This document shows positions 51,001 to 63,400 of a stretch of DNA of 64,000 bases, in pieces; position 1 is the first letter of the stretch; the number at the start of each line of letters is the position of its first letter. The position numbers and the translations under genes were made by a program. This stretch comes from Mantamonas sphyraenae (Eukaryota; CRuMs; Mantamonadidae): positions 186,001 through 250,000 of the forward strand of contig JAPMXV010000069.1 of NCBI GenBank assembly GCA_026936335.1. Direction: 5' to 3'. Under the pieces are notes generated by a model. That model did not search any database and had not been told where the DNA came from. It was given only the letters and a program-made list of their open reading frames with translations.

Positions 51001-53355
51001 GACGTGGGCGGCTGCGTAGAGGCGCATGACGTTGACGAGGGGCGGAAAGGTGCGCCAGGGGAGGATGTTGAGGGTGTAGGAGGCGAGCGTGTCCTTGGCG
51101 ACGTCGTTGCCCATGGATTGGATGGTGTGAAGGGTGTGGGTGTCCCAGGCGGCGAGGGAGTCTTTGAGGTCGGAGAGGCGGGCTTGGAGAGGCGGGCAGA
51201 CAACCTGAGCGTCGTGTGAGAGAAAGTGGAGGAGGGAGGTGTAGTCGTTGAGTTGGGTGTTGACATGGGTGGCGTGTTGGAGGATGGTGGCGAGGACGGT
51301 GGGTGTTTGGGAGGAGAAGGGAGGTGGGGAGTAGCGGGGGGATTGGGGAGGGGAGGAGGAGGGGGAGGAGTACGGGGAGGAGGCCGGGGAGGAGGCCGGG
51401 GAGGAGGCCGGGGAGGAGGCCGGGGAGGAGGCCGGGGAGGAGGCCGGGGAGGAGGTGTCGATGCCTGCGAGGCGGGTGATGCGTGTGTGCAGTTGGAGGA
51501 GGTGTTGCATGTTGGCGTCGAGCTCTGTGGCGAGAGCGTGGGTGCAGGTGCGTTGGTCGATGTCCTTGGCAAGGGAGTCGAGGTCGTCAAGGAGTTGGGT
51601 GAGGACGGAGGAGGTGGAGAGGGCAGCGGCAGGGAGGATGGAGTCGAGAAAGTCGAGGAGTTTGGAAAAGTGGAGGGCGCGGCGCCATGGGGCGTCGTGG
51701 CATGCGTCGAGGTCCATGCCGTGGTCGAGAATGTGGGCCATGACGTCAAATTCGTGGGGAGGTAGGGATTGGCGGCCTTGTGCACATGCACGGGCCATGC
51801 CGAGGCGGGTGGGGAGGTCAAAGCGGACTTGATGGGCGAGGCGTTGGCAAAGGACGTCGAGGAAGATGGGGAGGGTGACGGATTCTTGCTCCGAGAGGAT
51901 GAGCTGGGAGAGGGCGGCGAGGTCGCGGACGGAGATGTCCATGAGGAGCTTGCGTGCGTGGTCTTGGAGGATGTCGTTGGCAAAGTGAAGCATGTTGTAG
52001 GTGGTGAGGGTGCGGGTCAGAGAGTGGAGGTCGCGGATGGATTCTTGGGGGCCAGTGGATGGGGGTTGGTAGAGGCGCGCGCGGAGCATGTCGAGCCAGG
52101 CAGCCTGGAGTGGGTCTGAATCGCGGACACGGGCAAGAATGGCGTCGTCAAAGGCGATTTGGGGGAAGAACGGGTGCCATGTGTGTTGGAGGACTTTTTG
52201 CAGGGTGTGTTCGTCGGGAGGGCAGGCGTGAACGAGGTCAAGGAGGGCTTTGATCTCGTCGTGGGAGTCGATGCGAGAGAGGTGGCGGTGATCTGTGAGG
52301 ACAGAGAAGCACAGCTGGGAACAGATGTGTTTTCTGAGGTTGTTGTCGCTCGTGGAAGTGAAGGGGAGCCACTGCGACGGGGAGGTGAGGTGGGAGGTCA
52401 AGGCGGAGCGGAGGTCGCGCAAGGGCATGGAGGCAACGACGGGTTCAAAGCCTTGGAGGGCGACAAAGAGAGTGTCGTCGTCGCGAGAGTCCCACTTGAG
52501 GTGGCAGACGACAAGCTGGGTCTGGCCGGGCGAAGAGAAGGAGCCGAGGCATTTTGTCAGGAGTTGGCTGTGGGAATCTTGTGTCCATGAGCTCGTGTCA
52601 AAGCCAGCAGTTTTGAGGGCAATGAGGTCGTCGATGACGTTTGGGAGGGGGCCGACGCGGACGGCGTCGAGAAATTCGTCGGGGCTGCTGGAGGCGACCG
52701 GGAGGCAACGCAGCCATTGGGTGTTGGCAGCATACTTGACGGTGGTGTAGAGAATGTGGGCGCACTGGAGGACGGCCTCCTTGATGTGCTCGGGGAGGTC
52801 GAGGAGAGGGAGGCGTGCGAGATGGGTGCAGCAATGGACAAAGGTTGGTTGGAGGTCGTTGAGCTCGCCGTGGATGCACGCCATGCGTAGGATGAGGTAG
52901 GCGAGGATGGTTGGTTTGGGTTGTGGGTGGTGGGAGGGGTCCATCGGGACGTCGTCGAGGAGGTTGAGGGCTTTGGGGAGGTTCTTGTTGTCGGAGCGGA
53001 TGTGTGTGCACCAGGCATCGATGGCGTCCCATGCGTGGACGGCGGTGATTGCGTCGAGTGTGTAGAGTAGGAGGTAGGATCGCATGAACATGGAGGCGTG
53101 CATCTTGGCGGGGAGGCCTTTGGTGAGGCGGGTGAAGGATGCGGGGAGGTCAAGGAGGGTCGAGAGGATGTTTTGGGAGACGTTGTAGGTGAGGTGTGGG
53201 ATCGTGGTGATGGTGGTCACTTGGATGAGTTTGGTGGCGGTGAGGGTGCCGTTGGCGAGCGTGACGGTGATGGTGGCATAGAGGTTGCGATGGGAGAGGG
53301 ATGTCGGGAAAGGCGCGGCCCAGTGGCGTTTGGTGATGTGGATCGCCGGGTCGGA

Positions 53356-53388
<33 letters not shown>

Positions 53389-53640
53389 GGAGGAGGGGGA
53401 GGAGGGGGAGAAGGTACGGTGACGGTTTTGGATTTCGCAAAGGAGGGTGAGGAGGGGTTGGGACGGGAAATGGAGGCCGTCCTAGAGGGTGGGTGGGGTG
53501 GGGTGGGGGGGGGGGGGGGTGTTAGGGGGAGGATAAGGGGGGGAGAGGGGGGAGGAATAAGGGGGAGAGGGGGAAGGGGGAAGGGGGGGGAGGGGTGCGT
53601 ACCAGGGGGGGGTGTCGTGCGCGAGCTCGGTCGTGGACAT
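39001..53640 (-). CDS. RNF213: RNF213 (mysterin)-like giant AAA+ protein with RZ-type zinc finger
   Basis: The main exon is 53481-39001 (about 4,826 codons without a stop). Its 5' boundary is a CTCTAG acceptor, and a candidate first exon is 53640-53603 (MSTTELAHD, donor GTACGC), but the join is out of frame by one base across an 8-C run. Dynein-like AAA+ modules carry P-loops SGVGKTTF (residue about 1563), GETGVGKTSL (1968) and GKPGTSKTLAL (2310). Walker B sites are AFFDELNTS (2045) and MIDEIGLAEV (2397), followed by the RNF213-type block FVGLSNWSLDMSKMNRGIHVSRPDP. Near 3918-3950 is an RZ-like zinc site (HTRCGYMYVVGNCG, then CPWC). No RING cysteine set is visible. In animals RNF213 ubiquitylates proteins and LPS and acts on lipid droplets; here function is inferred. 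Confidence 0.85.
51374..51455. repeat. 12-bp coding minisatellite in the RNF213-like gene
   Basis: About 6.8 copies of a 12-bp unit (GGGGAGGAGGCC on the plus strand), in frame, encoding Ser-Ser-Pro-Ala repeats on the minus strand. Each unit adds four residues, so copy-number change would not break the frame. The repeat lies in a Ser/Pro linker about 680-710 residues from the exon start. Confidence 0.9.
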
Positions 53641-53728
53641 GTTTTTTGGTGGACAGGGTGGCGCGTGGGTTGTGGTTGCCGGGACATTAGCGGGGCATTA
53701 TTAGTACAATATTGCACGGTTCATTTGG

Positions 53729-55787
53729 TCACGGGTTGGGAACAATGCTGATCTTGGACTTGACGCAGCTGACGGCGGGAAACCACGCGTCGTCGTCGAT
53801 GTTGTCGATGGTCAGAACGGGCTGCTTGTTTCGGAAGTACATCAACGTGTGGTTCTCGGCGTCCAGAGTGACCGTGATCGTGTCGCCTTGGTTGAAACGC
53901 GTGTAGTGGCTCGTGGCAGAGCCGTGTCGAAAGGTTCGCGCACCTTTGGCGTGCGTAAACCAGCTGTAGGAACCCTGGACCCCGCCTGTGGTGATAATTT
54001 GTGTTGTGTGTCAGTGTGCGTGCATGGGATGGGGTGGGGGGGGGGGCGATGACGTACCGACGCATGTGTTGGCGAGGTCACAGGAGGCGGTGCAGACGCC
54101 AATCAAGATGCTGGTGTTGACACGATCGATGCGCACGCTCCAGCTCTGCCCAGATCGCAGAGCGTCTTTGCCAATCCAAGTCGTCCATGCATGCTTGGAT
54201 TCCAGACTGCTCTCTGTAAACGTGCCCTTGCTGCAGTCAACCCGATCCCAATCCAGCGTCGGCATGTCGGCCTGGACCTTTCTCTCGACGCTGTGAATCA
54301 AATGCTCCCCCTGAATACGACGGCACATGTCCTCGAGTCCGCTCAACAGCACGGTCTTGTCCACGTGGCGCGTGTCCCACTTGCCATCGACTTTCATCCC
54401 GTACAGCCGTGTCGTGCTCAGCAGGCCAAAGCGCACACAGCCATACACACGCCTCTCCCACCCCTCCTCCTCCCCTGCCCCGTCGTGCTCCTTCACATAC
54501 GCCTCCACCACCTCCAGCACCTTGTCCTCGTGCGCCACGTTCAGGTCGTCCTCGCTCAGGATCTGCTCCACCACCCACACAGGCAGGGCAGACATTCCCA
54601 CCTCACGTGCGTCCATCAAATCGTCCAGTTTGCCTGCCACCCTGCCACACAGCCTCTCCACAACGTCTCCCTCCGCGCCTGTCGCCAGCGCCGCCTTGAG
54701 GAGCCCCATCTCCTCCTCGTGTTCCATCGCGTCAGCCAGCCCCTTCAAGTACACATACTCTTGCCACTCCACCATCTCGTCCACATCCACACTCTCCAGA
54801 TAGGCGCCCACGACGCGCGCTAGCTTCTCTGTCTCCATCGTGGCACCGTGCATCCGGATCGCTTCCTCCACCATCGCTGCAAACTCCCTCCCTCGCATGA
54901 AGCCAAAGTCCACTTTGTCCACTCCCGTGCACACTGCCTCGGCCACCGCATTCCATTCCTTTGCCACGCGAACCACCGCGGCGTGGTACACGTTGGAGTG
55001 CACCACGTCGGCCGACCCTTCTTGCCCCACCGCCTGTCCGCCACGGCACATCCGGACCAGTGTCCCTGCGTCGTGCGCCTCTCGTACCCAGCCCATCACA
55101 TGCTCCGTCAACATCGGCATCAACCAAAACTGAGCCACCGCCAGCAAGCCGTAGCACAGCTCAACATCGGCCACTGGAAGCGCACGCCCGTAGCACCATT
55201 CTACGGCCACTTCCATCGCACGCAGCACACCCACACTCTGCGTCCCACGCGCAACCACAACGCGCGGGAGCCCTGTCGAGTTTCCCCCCTGATCTGCGAG
55301 AATGCGAAAATCGCCCGGGTGTTCGTTCACCCCCATCAGGTACCGCCACCACCCACTGTGCAAGCACAGGAGTGCGGTGTGTGCACGGAGCACAACGTCT
55401 CCGTTTCCGTACGCGCTGCCTTCTGAAAATCGTGTCAGCGGGGCAGAACTTTCGCCAACATGTAGATTTGAGCAATTTTTCGCTCGCTTCCCACTCACCC
55501 GCCCCGTCGAGGCCCTCGAGCACAATCTCGACATCGACACACAGTCCAGTCTGGTACAAATCCGACCACAGCGATGTCACGGCCGGTCGTGCCTGTGGCT
55601 GTGCCTTTTCTTGCAAAGGCGAAAGGGGTCCGTACGCATCCGTCCTGCTCGTCGTGCTGACGTGCAAGTAGTGGTCGGGTGCTTCCGGTGACAAAAAATA
55701 TCCATGGTTGACACCAACGCCACTCTTTCCACTGCTGCTGCTGCTGTGGAAGCCAAAGGTCTTGTTGTTGGCTCGGGCGTCGGCCAT
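53729..55787 (-). CDS. BTB-BACK-SPRY domain protein (3 exons)
   Basis: Exons 55787-55499, 55422-54058 and 53985-53729; introns 76 bp (GTGAGT...TTTCAG) and 72 bp (GTACGT...CCACAG). Phases match and give 636 aa. The BTB domain straddles the first junction (CVDVEIVLEG joined to DVVLRAHTALLCLHSGWW), and a BACK-like helical region follows (MVEEAIRMHGATMETEKL ... VEQILSEDDLNVAHEDKV). A SPRY/B30.2 domain spans the second junction (WTTWIGKDALRSGQSWSVRID, SILIGVC, then SYSWFTHAKG, FNQGDTITVTLDAENHTLMYF and DDAWFPAVSC). This architecture is typical of Cullin-3 adaptors with a SPRY substrate-binding module; the substrate is unknown. The stop lies 88 bp from the candidate start of the RNF213-like gene, on the same strand. 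Confidence 0.88.
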
Positions 55788-57420
55788 GTTCGTGTCGGGT
55801 TGGGCGCGGCGCCGCGAGGCTTCTCGATCGCAGAGAAGGTGGGCTCGTACCGCTTGCAGGCGCCAGCCCGATCGAATCTCACTTGACCGTCGTCCTCTGC
55901 GTGACTACTTGTACATGTTGAATCGCACTGCTTGCATCTTGTCAGTCGTGTGTGGCTTGGCGAGCGGGTTTTGGAGCTGCGCGCGCCGATCACGCTACGC
56001 TACACCCGGCTGAATGCCCACAGTTGCACGGCACAGAGAGCAGCGGGAGTGCTGATTTGACAATGACTTGACAGTCGTATGGAGGTCTATGGTGAGCGTG
56101 GGGTCATCGAGCATGTTGCGTTGCAAAACACCGTCCGGTGAGGGCACAGATCGCAAGGTCGCGTGTTTACTGGTGTCGCAAGGTTCCAGGTGACGATCGT
56201 GGAAGTTGATGCCCGTGTTGCAAGTGGTGTGGTCAAACGAGTGTCAAACTGCGCAAGCATGGCGATCCTCCAGAGTGGACGCCGTTTTGCACTGCAAGCT
56301 CGCACAGGCAGAATCAACAGCCACGACACCACTTTCCAGCATCATCAGTTCCCTTTTTCTCTTCTGAGTCGGAAATTGGTGCTCATAAGGCGCATTGCCA
56401 ACGTTCAGGAGGGGATTTACGCACAAGATGCGAACGCTGGAACTTGTGAGATGCGCAAAAGCCAGGAGGTTGGATGAAGCCAGTGTGTGTATGTGATGAT
56501 GGAGGGGGTGGGAACGGTGTTCATTCAAGATGTGGTGCAACATTGATGGAAAACCGGCCACGGAAGCTGGCCGTCCACTTCCCACACAACCCGCTGTCCA
56601 ATCCGACACCCATTCGCAGCCATCCACTCTCCAGGCAGCTCCGTCTCCGCCGTGCGCAGAATGGGAAGCACCAGTTGGTTGACAGATCCTCCTCCCACAG
56701 CAGGTTCAGCAGCACATCCGCCCTTTTCAAACTCACTCCCGCCGAGAGGTCCATCAGACTCGCATGCGGCCTTCCCACCTCCTCCGTCAGCGCATCAGCC
56801 CACTGCACCAGCCCATGGTGCCCCACCCCCCCCCCCCTCCTCAATCTGAAGACCTTTGTTCAGCCCTTGCACCTGCCCTCCGCTCACAAACCCGACCATC
56901 AGCTTGGCCAGCCGCACAGGGTTAGGGGAGGGGGGGAGGGGGGGAGGGGGGTCGCCAGCCACCCTGCCAGGAGGGAGTTGTGGTGTGGTGGCGGGCGAGT
57001 GTGGCGAAGAATGAAAGATCCGCCCGCTCTTGCTCGGGGACGGGGTCCATGTTCGCTTCCGTGACTCCATGGTCAAGGTTGAATCCGCACAGGCCAGCCA
57101 TGAGGTGCATTTGGTCAACATGAGTGTTCACGACGATTGCATGCGTCCTTCGATGTCCAGTCCTGCGCTGTGTTGGCTCGGCTTGTGTGCAACGGGTGGC
57201 CACGGTCATTGCTGGCGACATGGCCAGGAAGCACTGGGATCGATTGGCCAACATGGACACAGACAAGGTCAAGGAGTACGCTCTGGCACAAACGATGCAA
57301 GGTACAATCTGCACCTGGCTGGCGATCCCGATCTCCTCGACCAGGCGGACTCCACGGTACACAAGACAACTTGGAATCTGAGGAGTGGTTGAGGCTTCTG
57401 TACTGTACATTGGAGAGTGG
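55788..57420. other. Gene-poor region, lower GC, no convincing gene
   Basis: About 1.6 kb between the BTB-BACK-SPRY start and the end of the IPT/TIG gene. Only short frames (about 100 codons or less outside low-complexity sequence) are open, and none carries a recognised domain. On the minus strand at 56521-56900, two overlapping frames each give protein-like stretches (for example VQWADALTEEVGRPHASL in one, and NQLVLPILRTAETELPGEW in another) with no splice join that reconciles them. A poly-C run sits at about 56822-56835. I see no tRNA-like cloverleaf and no repeat shared with the rest of the window. Confidence 0.5.
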
Positions 57421-60400
57421 CTAGAATGGAGTCAGCTCAATCTCGTTTGGAGGAGGAGTGGGGTGGGGCGTGGTGTGGAGGGCGCGGACGAGGTGGAGGA
57501 CGGCCGAGTCTGGATTCTGTGCGACGTGTGCCGTCCATTCAGCGAGGAGTTCTTCGTCGAGGAAGCGTCGTCCACGTCGGATGTCATGGGCGTGGGGCGC
57601 TTGGCGAGAGGCGCGGATGGCGTCGATGTCTGCGGTGATGTCGAGCATCTGCTTGTCGGAGAGGGCGTTGCGTGCGAGTTGCTCGAGTTTGCGGTGATGG
57701 TCGGGGTGGAGGAGGAGGGTTGCGTTGTGGATAAACTTTTGGCGGAGGCCGCGGTCATCGCCGATGGCAATCAAGGCCATGTCACGCTTGCTTTGGACGG
57801 CTTGCCAAAGGTCGAGGGCGATGTAGGCAAGGCAGGCGAGGAGGACGGTTGCAGCGACCATGAGGGTGATCCAGGTCCACGCCGGGCTGTCTTGGGTGCT
57901 GCGTGTGGCAAAGACCATGCCGGCAATGAGGAGGAGGAGGCTCTCGACAAGGAGGAGGCTCTCGAGGGTGTTTTGGGCAGATGTGCGGTACGGACGGTAG
58001 ACGGCCTGGACATAGGTGGCAGCCCCGAGTACGAGGATGGCCATGAGGCCCTGGAGGGCAGGGGTGGCAGTGGCAAAGAGCTTGAGGGCGACGACGGCGC
58101 CCTTGCGGAGGAGGACGACGGCCTCAAAGAAGTACAACGAGGTGGAGTACTTGTTGAAGAGGGTGGAGTACTTTTGAAGAAACTGGGGCTGGAGGCGGCG
58201 CTCTGGGTTTTGTGCCGAGAGCATGATGGCAAGCACGGTAGCGGGGATGCCGAGGACAAAGAGGACGAGAAAGAGGATGGCGGGGCCGAGGATGCGTTCG
58301 TGTGAGCCTCCAGGGACCCAGCAGGAGACGGAGGGTTCGACATCAAGGACAAAGTGGCCGGGTTGGAGCTCGGTGCAGTCAAAGGCCTCGAGGACGCGGG
58401 TGGAGAGGGGAATGTAGAGGAGGACGAGGGAAAAGAGCATCTCGTTGACCATGTGGCGGAGGGTGTCTTGGTCGACGATCTCGGACTCGGTGAAGAGGGT
58501 GGAGAGGCTGTGGCGCAGGTAGGAAAAGAGGAAGGATGTGCGCGGGAGGGACGGGTCCGGCGGGGCACAGAAGCGCGGGTGGGCGGCGTGGAAAGCGGCG
58601 CCGTGATGGAGGACCCAGGAGGCGCGGAGAAACTGGCCGAGGACACGGAGGAGGATGCCGAGGGCGAGGAGGAGGGGCAGGGTCATGGTGAGCCAGAAGC
58701 GTGTGTTGAAGGTCCACTGGTTGGCGAGGGAGCATTCTGGGGCGGCGGTTTCGAGATTGAAGTTGGCCAAGGAAAAGTAGTTGAGGAGAGACTGGACCTG
58801 AGGGGGCCAGTCGAGGCGGTAGTGGCCAAATGTGCTCATGACCTGGAGGTGTGTGAGGGCGATGGCGGTCATGCGGCCGGTGGACTTTGCGCCGGAGCGG
58901 ACTTGGCGCTTGACGAAAAAGAGGTAGAGGACAAAGAGGAGGATGAGGAGGGCGATGGTGGCGCCGGAACCGTCTTGGCATGGCTGGCAGGTGGGGCCGA
59001 GCTTGAAATAGCCCTGGTGGCAGAGGGCGCACATGGGGCCGTAGTAGCCCGGGGCGCAAGCGTTGGTGATGTTTGTGGAGCCTCCGAGGCAGGCGGAAGG
59101 GACGGGGCAGGGGAGAAAGCGGAGCTGGGGGCCTGTGCCCACAGCAAAGTAGCCGGGGCGGGCGATGGGAGGTGTGGTGCGACCGGGGCAGGTGGCTTGG
59201 GCGGGACAGGGGAGACAGGGGCGGCCTGGGAGGGCGTCTGGATGGTAGAAGCGAAAGAGACACTGGCAGTGGTCGAGGGTGGTGGCTGGCTGGAGGACAG
59301 GCTCTGTGTTGGCGGGACAGGAGAGGGGCTCTGCGAGGACGGTGAAGAAGAGTTGGGAGGGGTGAAACTGCTGTCCGTTGAGGCTGATTTCGACGAGGTG
59401 CTGGCCCAGTGGGAGGGAGGAGTTGACGGTGAGGCGGATGGAGGTGTTTGTGAGGGCGTCGGGGACGATGGGCGGGTTGTTTTGTCCGAGGCGGACGAGG
59501 ACGTGACCGGTGTCGAGAAAGTTTGCGCCGGTGAGGAGGAGCTGGACGGTGTCGTCGGGTGTTTTCCTGGGAGGAGTGAGGGAGGCGAGGGTGGGTGGAG
59601 GGTAGAGGGTGAGGGAGTGGCCCGAGTCGAGCCAGTCGATTCCGTTGAGGGCGACGAGGACGCGTGCCTGAACGGGGAGGGAGGTGGAGGCGTTGTAGGC
59701 GGGGGTGGTTGCGGAGAGGGTGGTTGGGGCGAGTGTGGCGGAGACGGAGGGAGAGGATTGGAGGCGGAGGCGTGGGAGCTCGGAGAGGGCGGTGACAAAG
59801 GAGCCGGTGAGGGTGATGCGGGTGGCGCCTGAAAAGGGCATGGCGGGGGGGTGGATGGAGGTAAAGGTGGGAGTCGGGTAGAGACGGAGGGAGACAGAGT
59901 CTGTGGACCAGGAGTGGCCGCTGTTTGTGGTGACAGAGACGGGGAGGTCGGCAAAGGCGGCGGGCGGGAGGTTGGGAAAGGCGTGGAGGAGGGAGGGGAG
60001 GTGGAGGACGAGGGGCGGGTTTGTGGCGTTGAGGATGACGGGTGGGTTTGTGTGGAGGCGTAGGCGTAGGGAGGCGTGTACGTGGGGAGGGTCGAGGAGG
60101 TTGGATCCGGCGATTGTGATGGGGGTGCCACCGGCGAGATGTGCGCTGGTGGGGGTGGTAGAGGTGAGAGAGGGGCTGAGGGCAAGGAGGGTGGGGGGAG
60201 TGGCGGTGGAGAATTCGAGGCCGTTGTTGAGGGAGACCTGGACGGCGGCGGTGGTGACGGGAAGGGCGGGAGAGGTGCAGTGGAGGGTGGTGGGGGTTGC
60301 AAAGGAGCAGGGTGCGTGGGCGCCGTTGAAGGAGGCAAGGAGGCCCGGCGTTTGAAGGAAGCCTGTGCCAAAGAGGGTGAGGGGCACGGGGAGGCCAGCG

Positions 60401-63400
60401 GGGATGCGGTCGAGGCTGAGGGCAGAGACGCGGACGGGGCTGTGGTAGAGGAAGGAGCCTGCGGGGAACCAGTCTAGGGCGTTGAGGGCGACCCAGAGGG
60501 ATGCGGTGTGGGGCGGTTGGATGGAGGAGGGCAAGGCGGGCGTGGATGGGAGGATGAGGTTGTCGGGGGGAAGGAGGGTGGCGTCGAGGATTTGGCTGTG
60601 CCATTGGGAGGAGTTGAGCTTGATCTTTGGGTTTGCGGCGGAGGCGAGGTTTGGGTAGGCGCCTGTGATGGTGAGTTGGGTGCCGCCTGCGTGGGAGCCT
60701 AGGGCAGGGGAGGAGTGGTTGAAGGTGGGTGTGGCGTAGACGCGGAGGGAGTGAGTGGTTGTGGTCCAGGATGCGGCGCGATTGATGGAGACTTGGATGG
60801 GGACGTCTGTGAAGGGGGTGTGTGGCGGGAGGGTTGCGGTGAGGTCGGGCACCGGGAGGACGAGGGATGCGGTGGCGTTGAGGAGGACGGGTGGGTTGTG
60901 TGTTGAAGCGGACGCGGAGGGAGTGGTGGACGTCGATTAGGTTGATGCCGGAGAGGGTGAGGGGCGTGCCTCCGGCGATGTGTGCGCTGGACGGGTTGAG
61001 GGCAAGGAGGAGCGGGCGGAGGGTTTGGATGGGAATGGGGGCGGAGAGCTGGGTGGAGCGCATCTGGCCGTTGAGGGCGAGAAGGACGTCGTGGGTGCCT
61101 GCGGGGAGGGCGGGGAGGATGCAGTGGATGGCAGAGGCGTTGAGAAAGGTGGCGGGTACGTCTGTGCTGCCAAAGCGGACGGTGAGGTGGGGGGTGTGGA
61201 GAAAGCCGTGGCCGAGAAGGGTGACCGGGAGCGGGAGGAGCTCGGGAAGGAGGGTGGGGTGGAGGGCGTGGAGGACGGGGAGGGGCGAGACATGGAGTGG
61301 GAGCGGGTGGGTAAAGGAGAGGCCGCCGTTTGTGGTGAGTTGGACCGAGGTGGCTGCGGCGGGTGTGGTGCAGCGGAGCTGGGTGGAGGAGAGGAATTGG
61401 GCCGGGAGGGTGAGGGCGTTGGCAAAGCGGCACTGTAGGTGTGGGCCGGTGTTGTTGAAGCCGGAGCCGGTGAGGGTGAGGAGGGTGTCTCCTGTGGAGG
61501 GGGACCAGGTGGGAGAGAGGGAGTCGAGGGAAAAGACGGAGAAGGGCAGGGGCGGGTGGGTGTAGTGCTGGCCGTCGAGGGCGAGAGAGAGGTAGGCTGT
61601 GCCGGTGGCGTTGATGGCGGGGAGGGAGGTGTGTATGGATGCGCCTGGGGGCTGCCAGGTGGCCGGGAGGGTGATTTGGAGGCCAGAGGGGGTGGTGAGG
61701 CGGACGCGGAGGTCTGGGCCGGTGTCGGGAAAGGAGGAGGAGGTGGCGGGGAGGAGGGTGAGGGTGGGGGTGGGGATGGCGATGGGGAGGGATTGGGGGG
61801 AGAGGGCGGAGAGGGGTTGCGGGGCGTAGTAGCGGAGGGTGAGGTTTGTGGGGAGGAAGTTGTAGGAGTTTGGGGCGAAGCGGAGGGTGGCGAGGGCGGG
61901 GGTGCCTTGGGGGAGGGGGGGGTTGAGAAGGAGAGGGGGTGGGGGAAGGGGGGGTTAGGGTGAGGGTGGTGGTGGTGGTGGTGGTGGTGATGGTGAGGGT
62001 GATGGGGTCGTAGGTGGAGGTGGGTGGGAGGCCGGAGGTGATGAGTGTGATGAGGGTGCCGCCGGTGTCGGGAGAGCTGGACGGGGAGATGGCGGTGAGG
62101 GAGGCGTTGTACGGGGTAAAGAGGGTGGCGGGGGAGGTGTGCCACTGCTGGCCGTCGAGGCTGATGGCGACGGGGAGGGGGGTCAGAGGGAGGTCGGGCG
62201 GGGTCATGCAGGTGATGTTGTGGGTGGAGAGGTGGAGGACGGTGGCGAGGAGGGAGCCGATGCGGCAGCGGGGTGTGGGGAAGGGTGGCGGGAGGTTTGT
62301 GGGGAGGTAGTGGGCTTGGAGGGTGACGGGTGTGCCGCCTTGGTAGGGGCCGGAGGTGAGGTTGAAGCGAGGGAGGAGGGTGGAAAAGAGGGTGAGGGTG
62401 GGCGGGGTGTAGGTGGGCTGGGCGAGGAGGGTGGGGATGGAGACGGAGACGTTGCCGAGGGCGTCGGGGATGGGGGGAGTGGAGCAGTTGAGTTGGGTGG
62501 AGGAGAGGGTGACGCAGGCGAGGGCCGGGTAGTGGCGTGCGTTTGCGTGGAAGACGGGGATGTGGGTGGCGTTGAAGTTTGCGCCGCGGATGTCGAGCCA
62601 GGTGCCGCCTGTGTTTGGGGCGAGGGGAGGGTAGAGGGAGTGGAGGTAGGGAAAGGTGGGGTTGCAGGTGGTCTGGCCGGGGAGGAGGTTGAGGGTGGGC
62701 TGGGGGCAGGAGAGGCAGGAGGTGGCGTTGGCGGTGGTGGAGTAGGTGTGGACGGGGCACGGGGGGCAGGCTTGGAGGGGAGGAGGCGGGCTCGGGGGTT
62801 GGTCAAGGGGCGGGGAGTACTGGCCCGGAGAGCAGGCGTCGTTGGGTTTTGTGCGGAGGAGGAGGGCGTCGTAGGAGCCAATGGAGGCTTGGGAGAAGAG
62901 GTTGCTGGTGTAGCCGACGGCATACGGGAGGAGGAGGGCGTCGAGGGCGACGGATTGGAGCTGGTCGTCGCCAGAGGTGCCAAACTGGTGGATGCGTAGG
63001 ACGGCGCCGGTGGCAAAGTCGAGCTTGAGGATGAGAAAGTCGTTGTTGCCAAGGGGTTGGGAGCCGAGGGAGCCGGCGGAGCTGCCGACGACGTAGAGGA
63101 CGGAGTCGTCGGGGGCGAGGGCGAGGTCGTGTGGTTCGTCGGTGCTTGTGGTGCCGAGCATGGTGGTCCAGAGGCGTGTGCGAGAGGTTGTGTTCCAGCG
63201 TGTGACGAGGATGTCTTTGGCGGCGGCAAAGGGCTGGGCGTCGACGGAGGAGGTGGAGGAGCCGCAGAGGACGAGGTCGCCGGTGAGGCGGGAAATGTCC
63301 ATGGCTTGGGAGGTGTCGACGGCGGAGCCACCCCACTGGGCGGCCCATATTTGTTGGCCGTTGGTGGTGTTGAAGGCGAGGAGGACGTAGTCGTCCTGGC

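Noticed and set aside
56521..56844. 108-codon minus-strand frame in the gene-poor region as a gene
   Set aside because: A competing frame over the same bases looks equally plausible, no start or splice context fits, and no domain is recognised.
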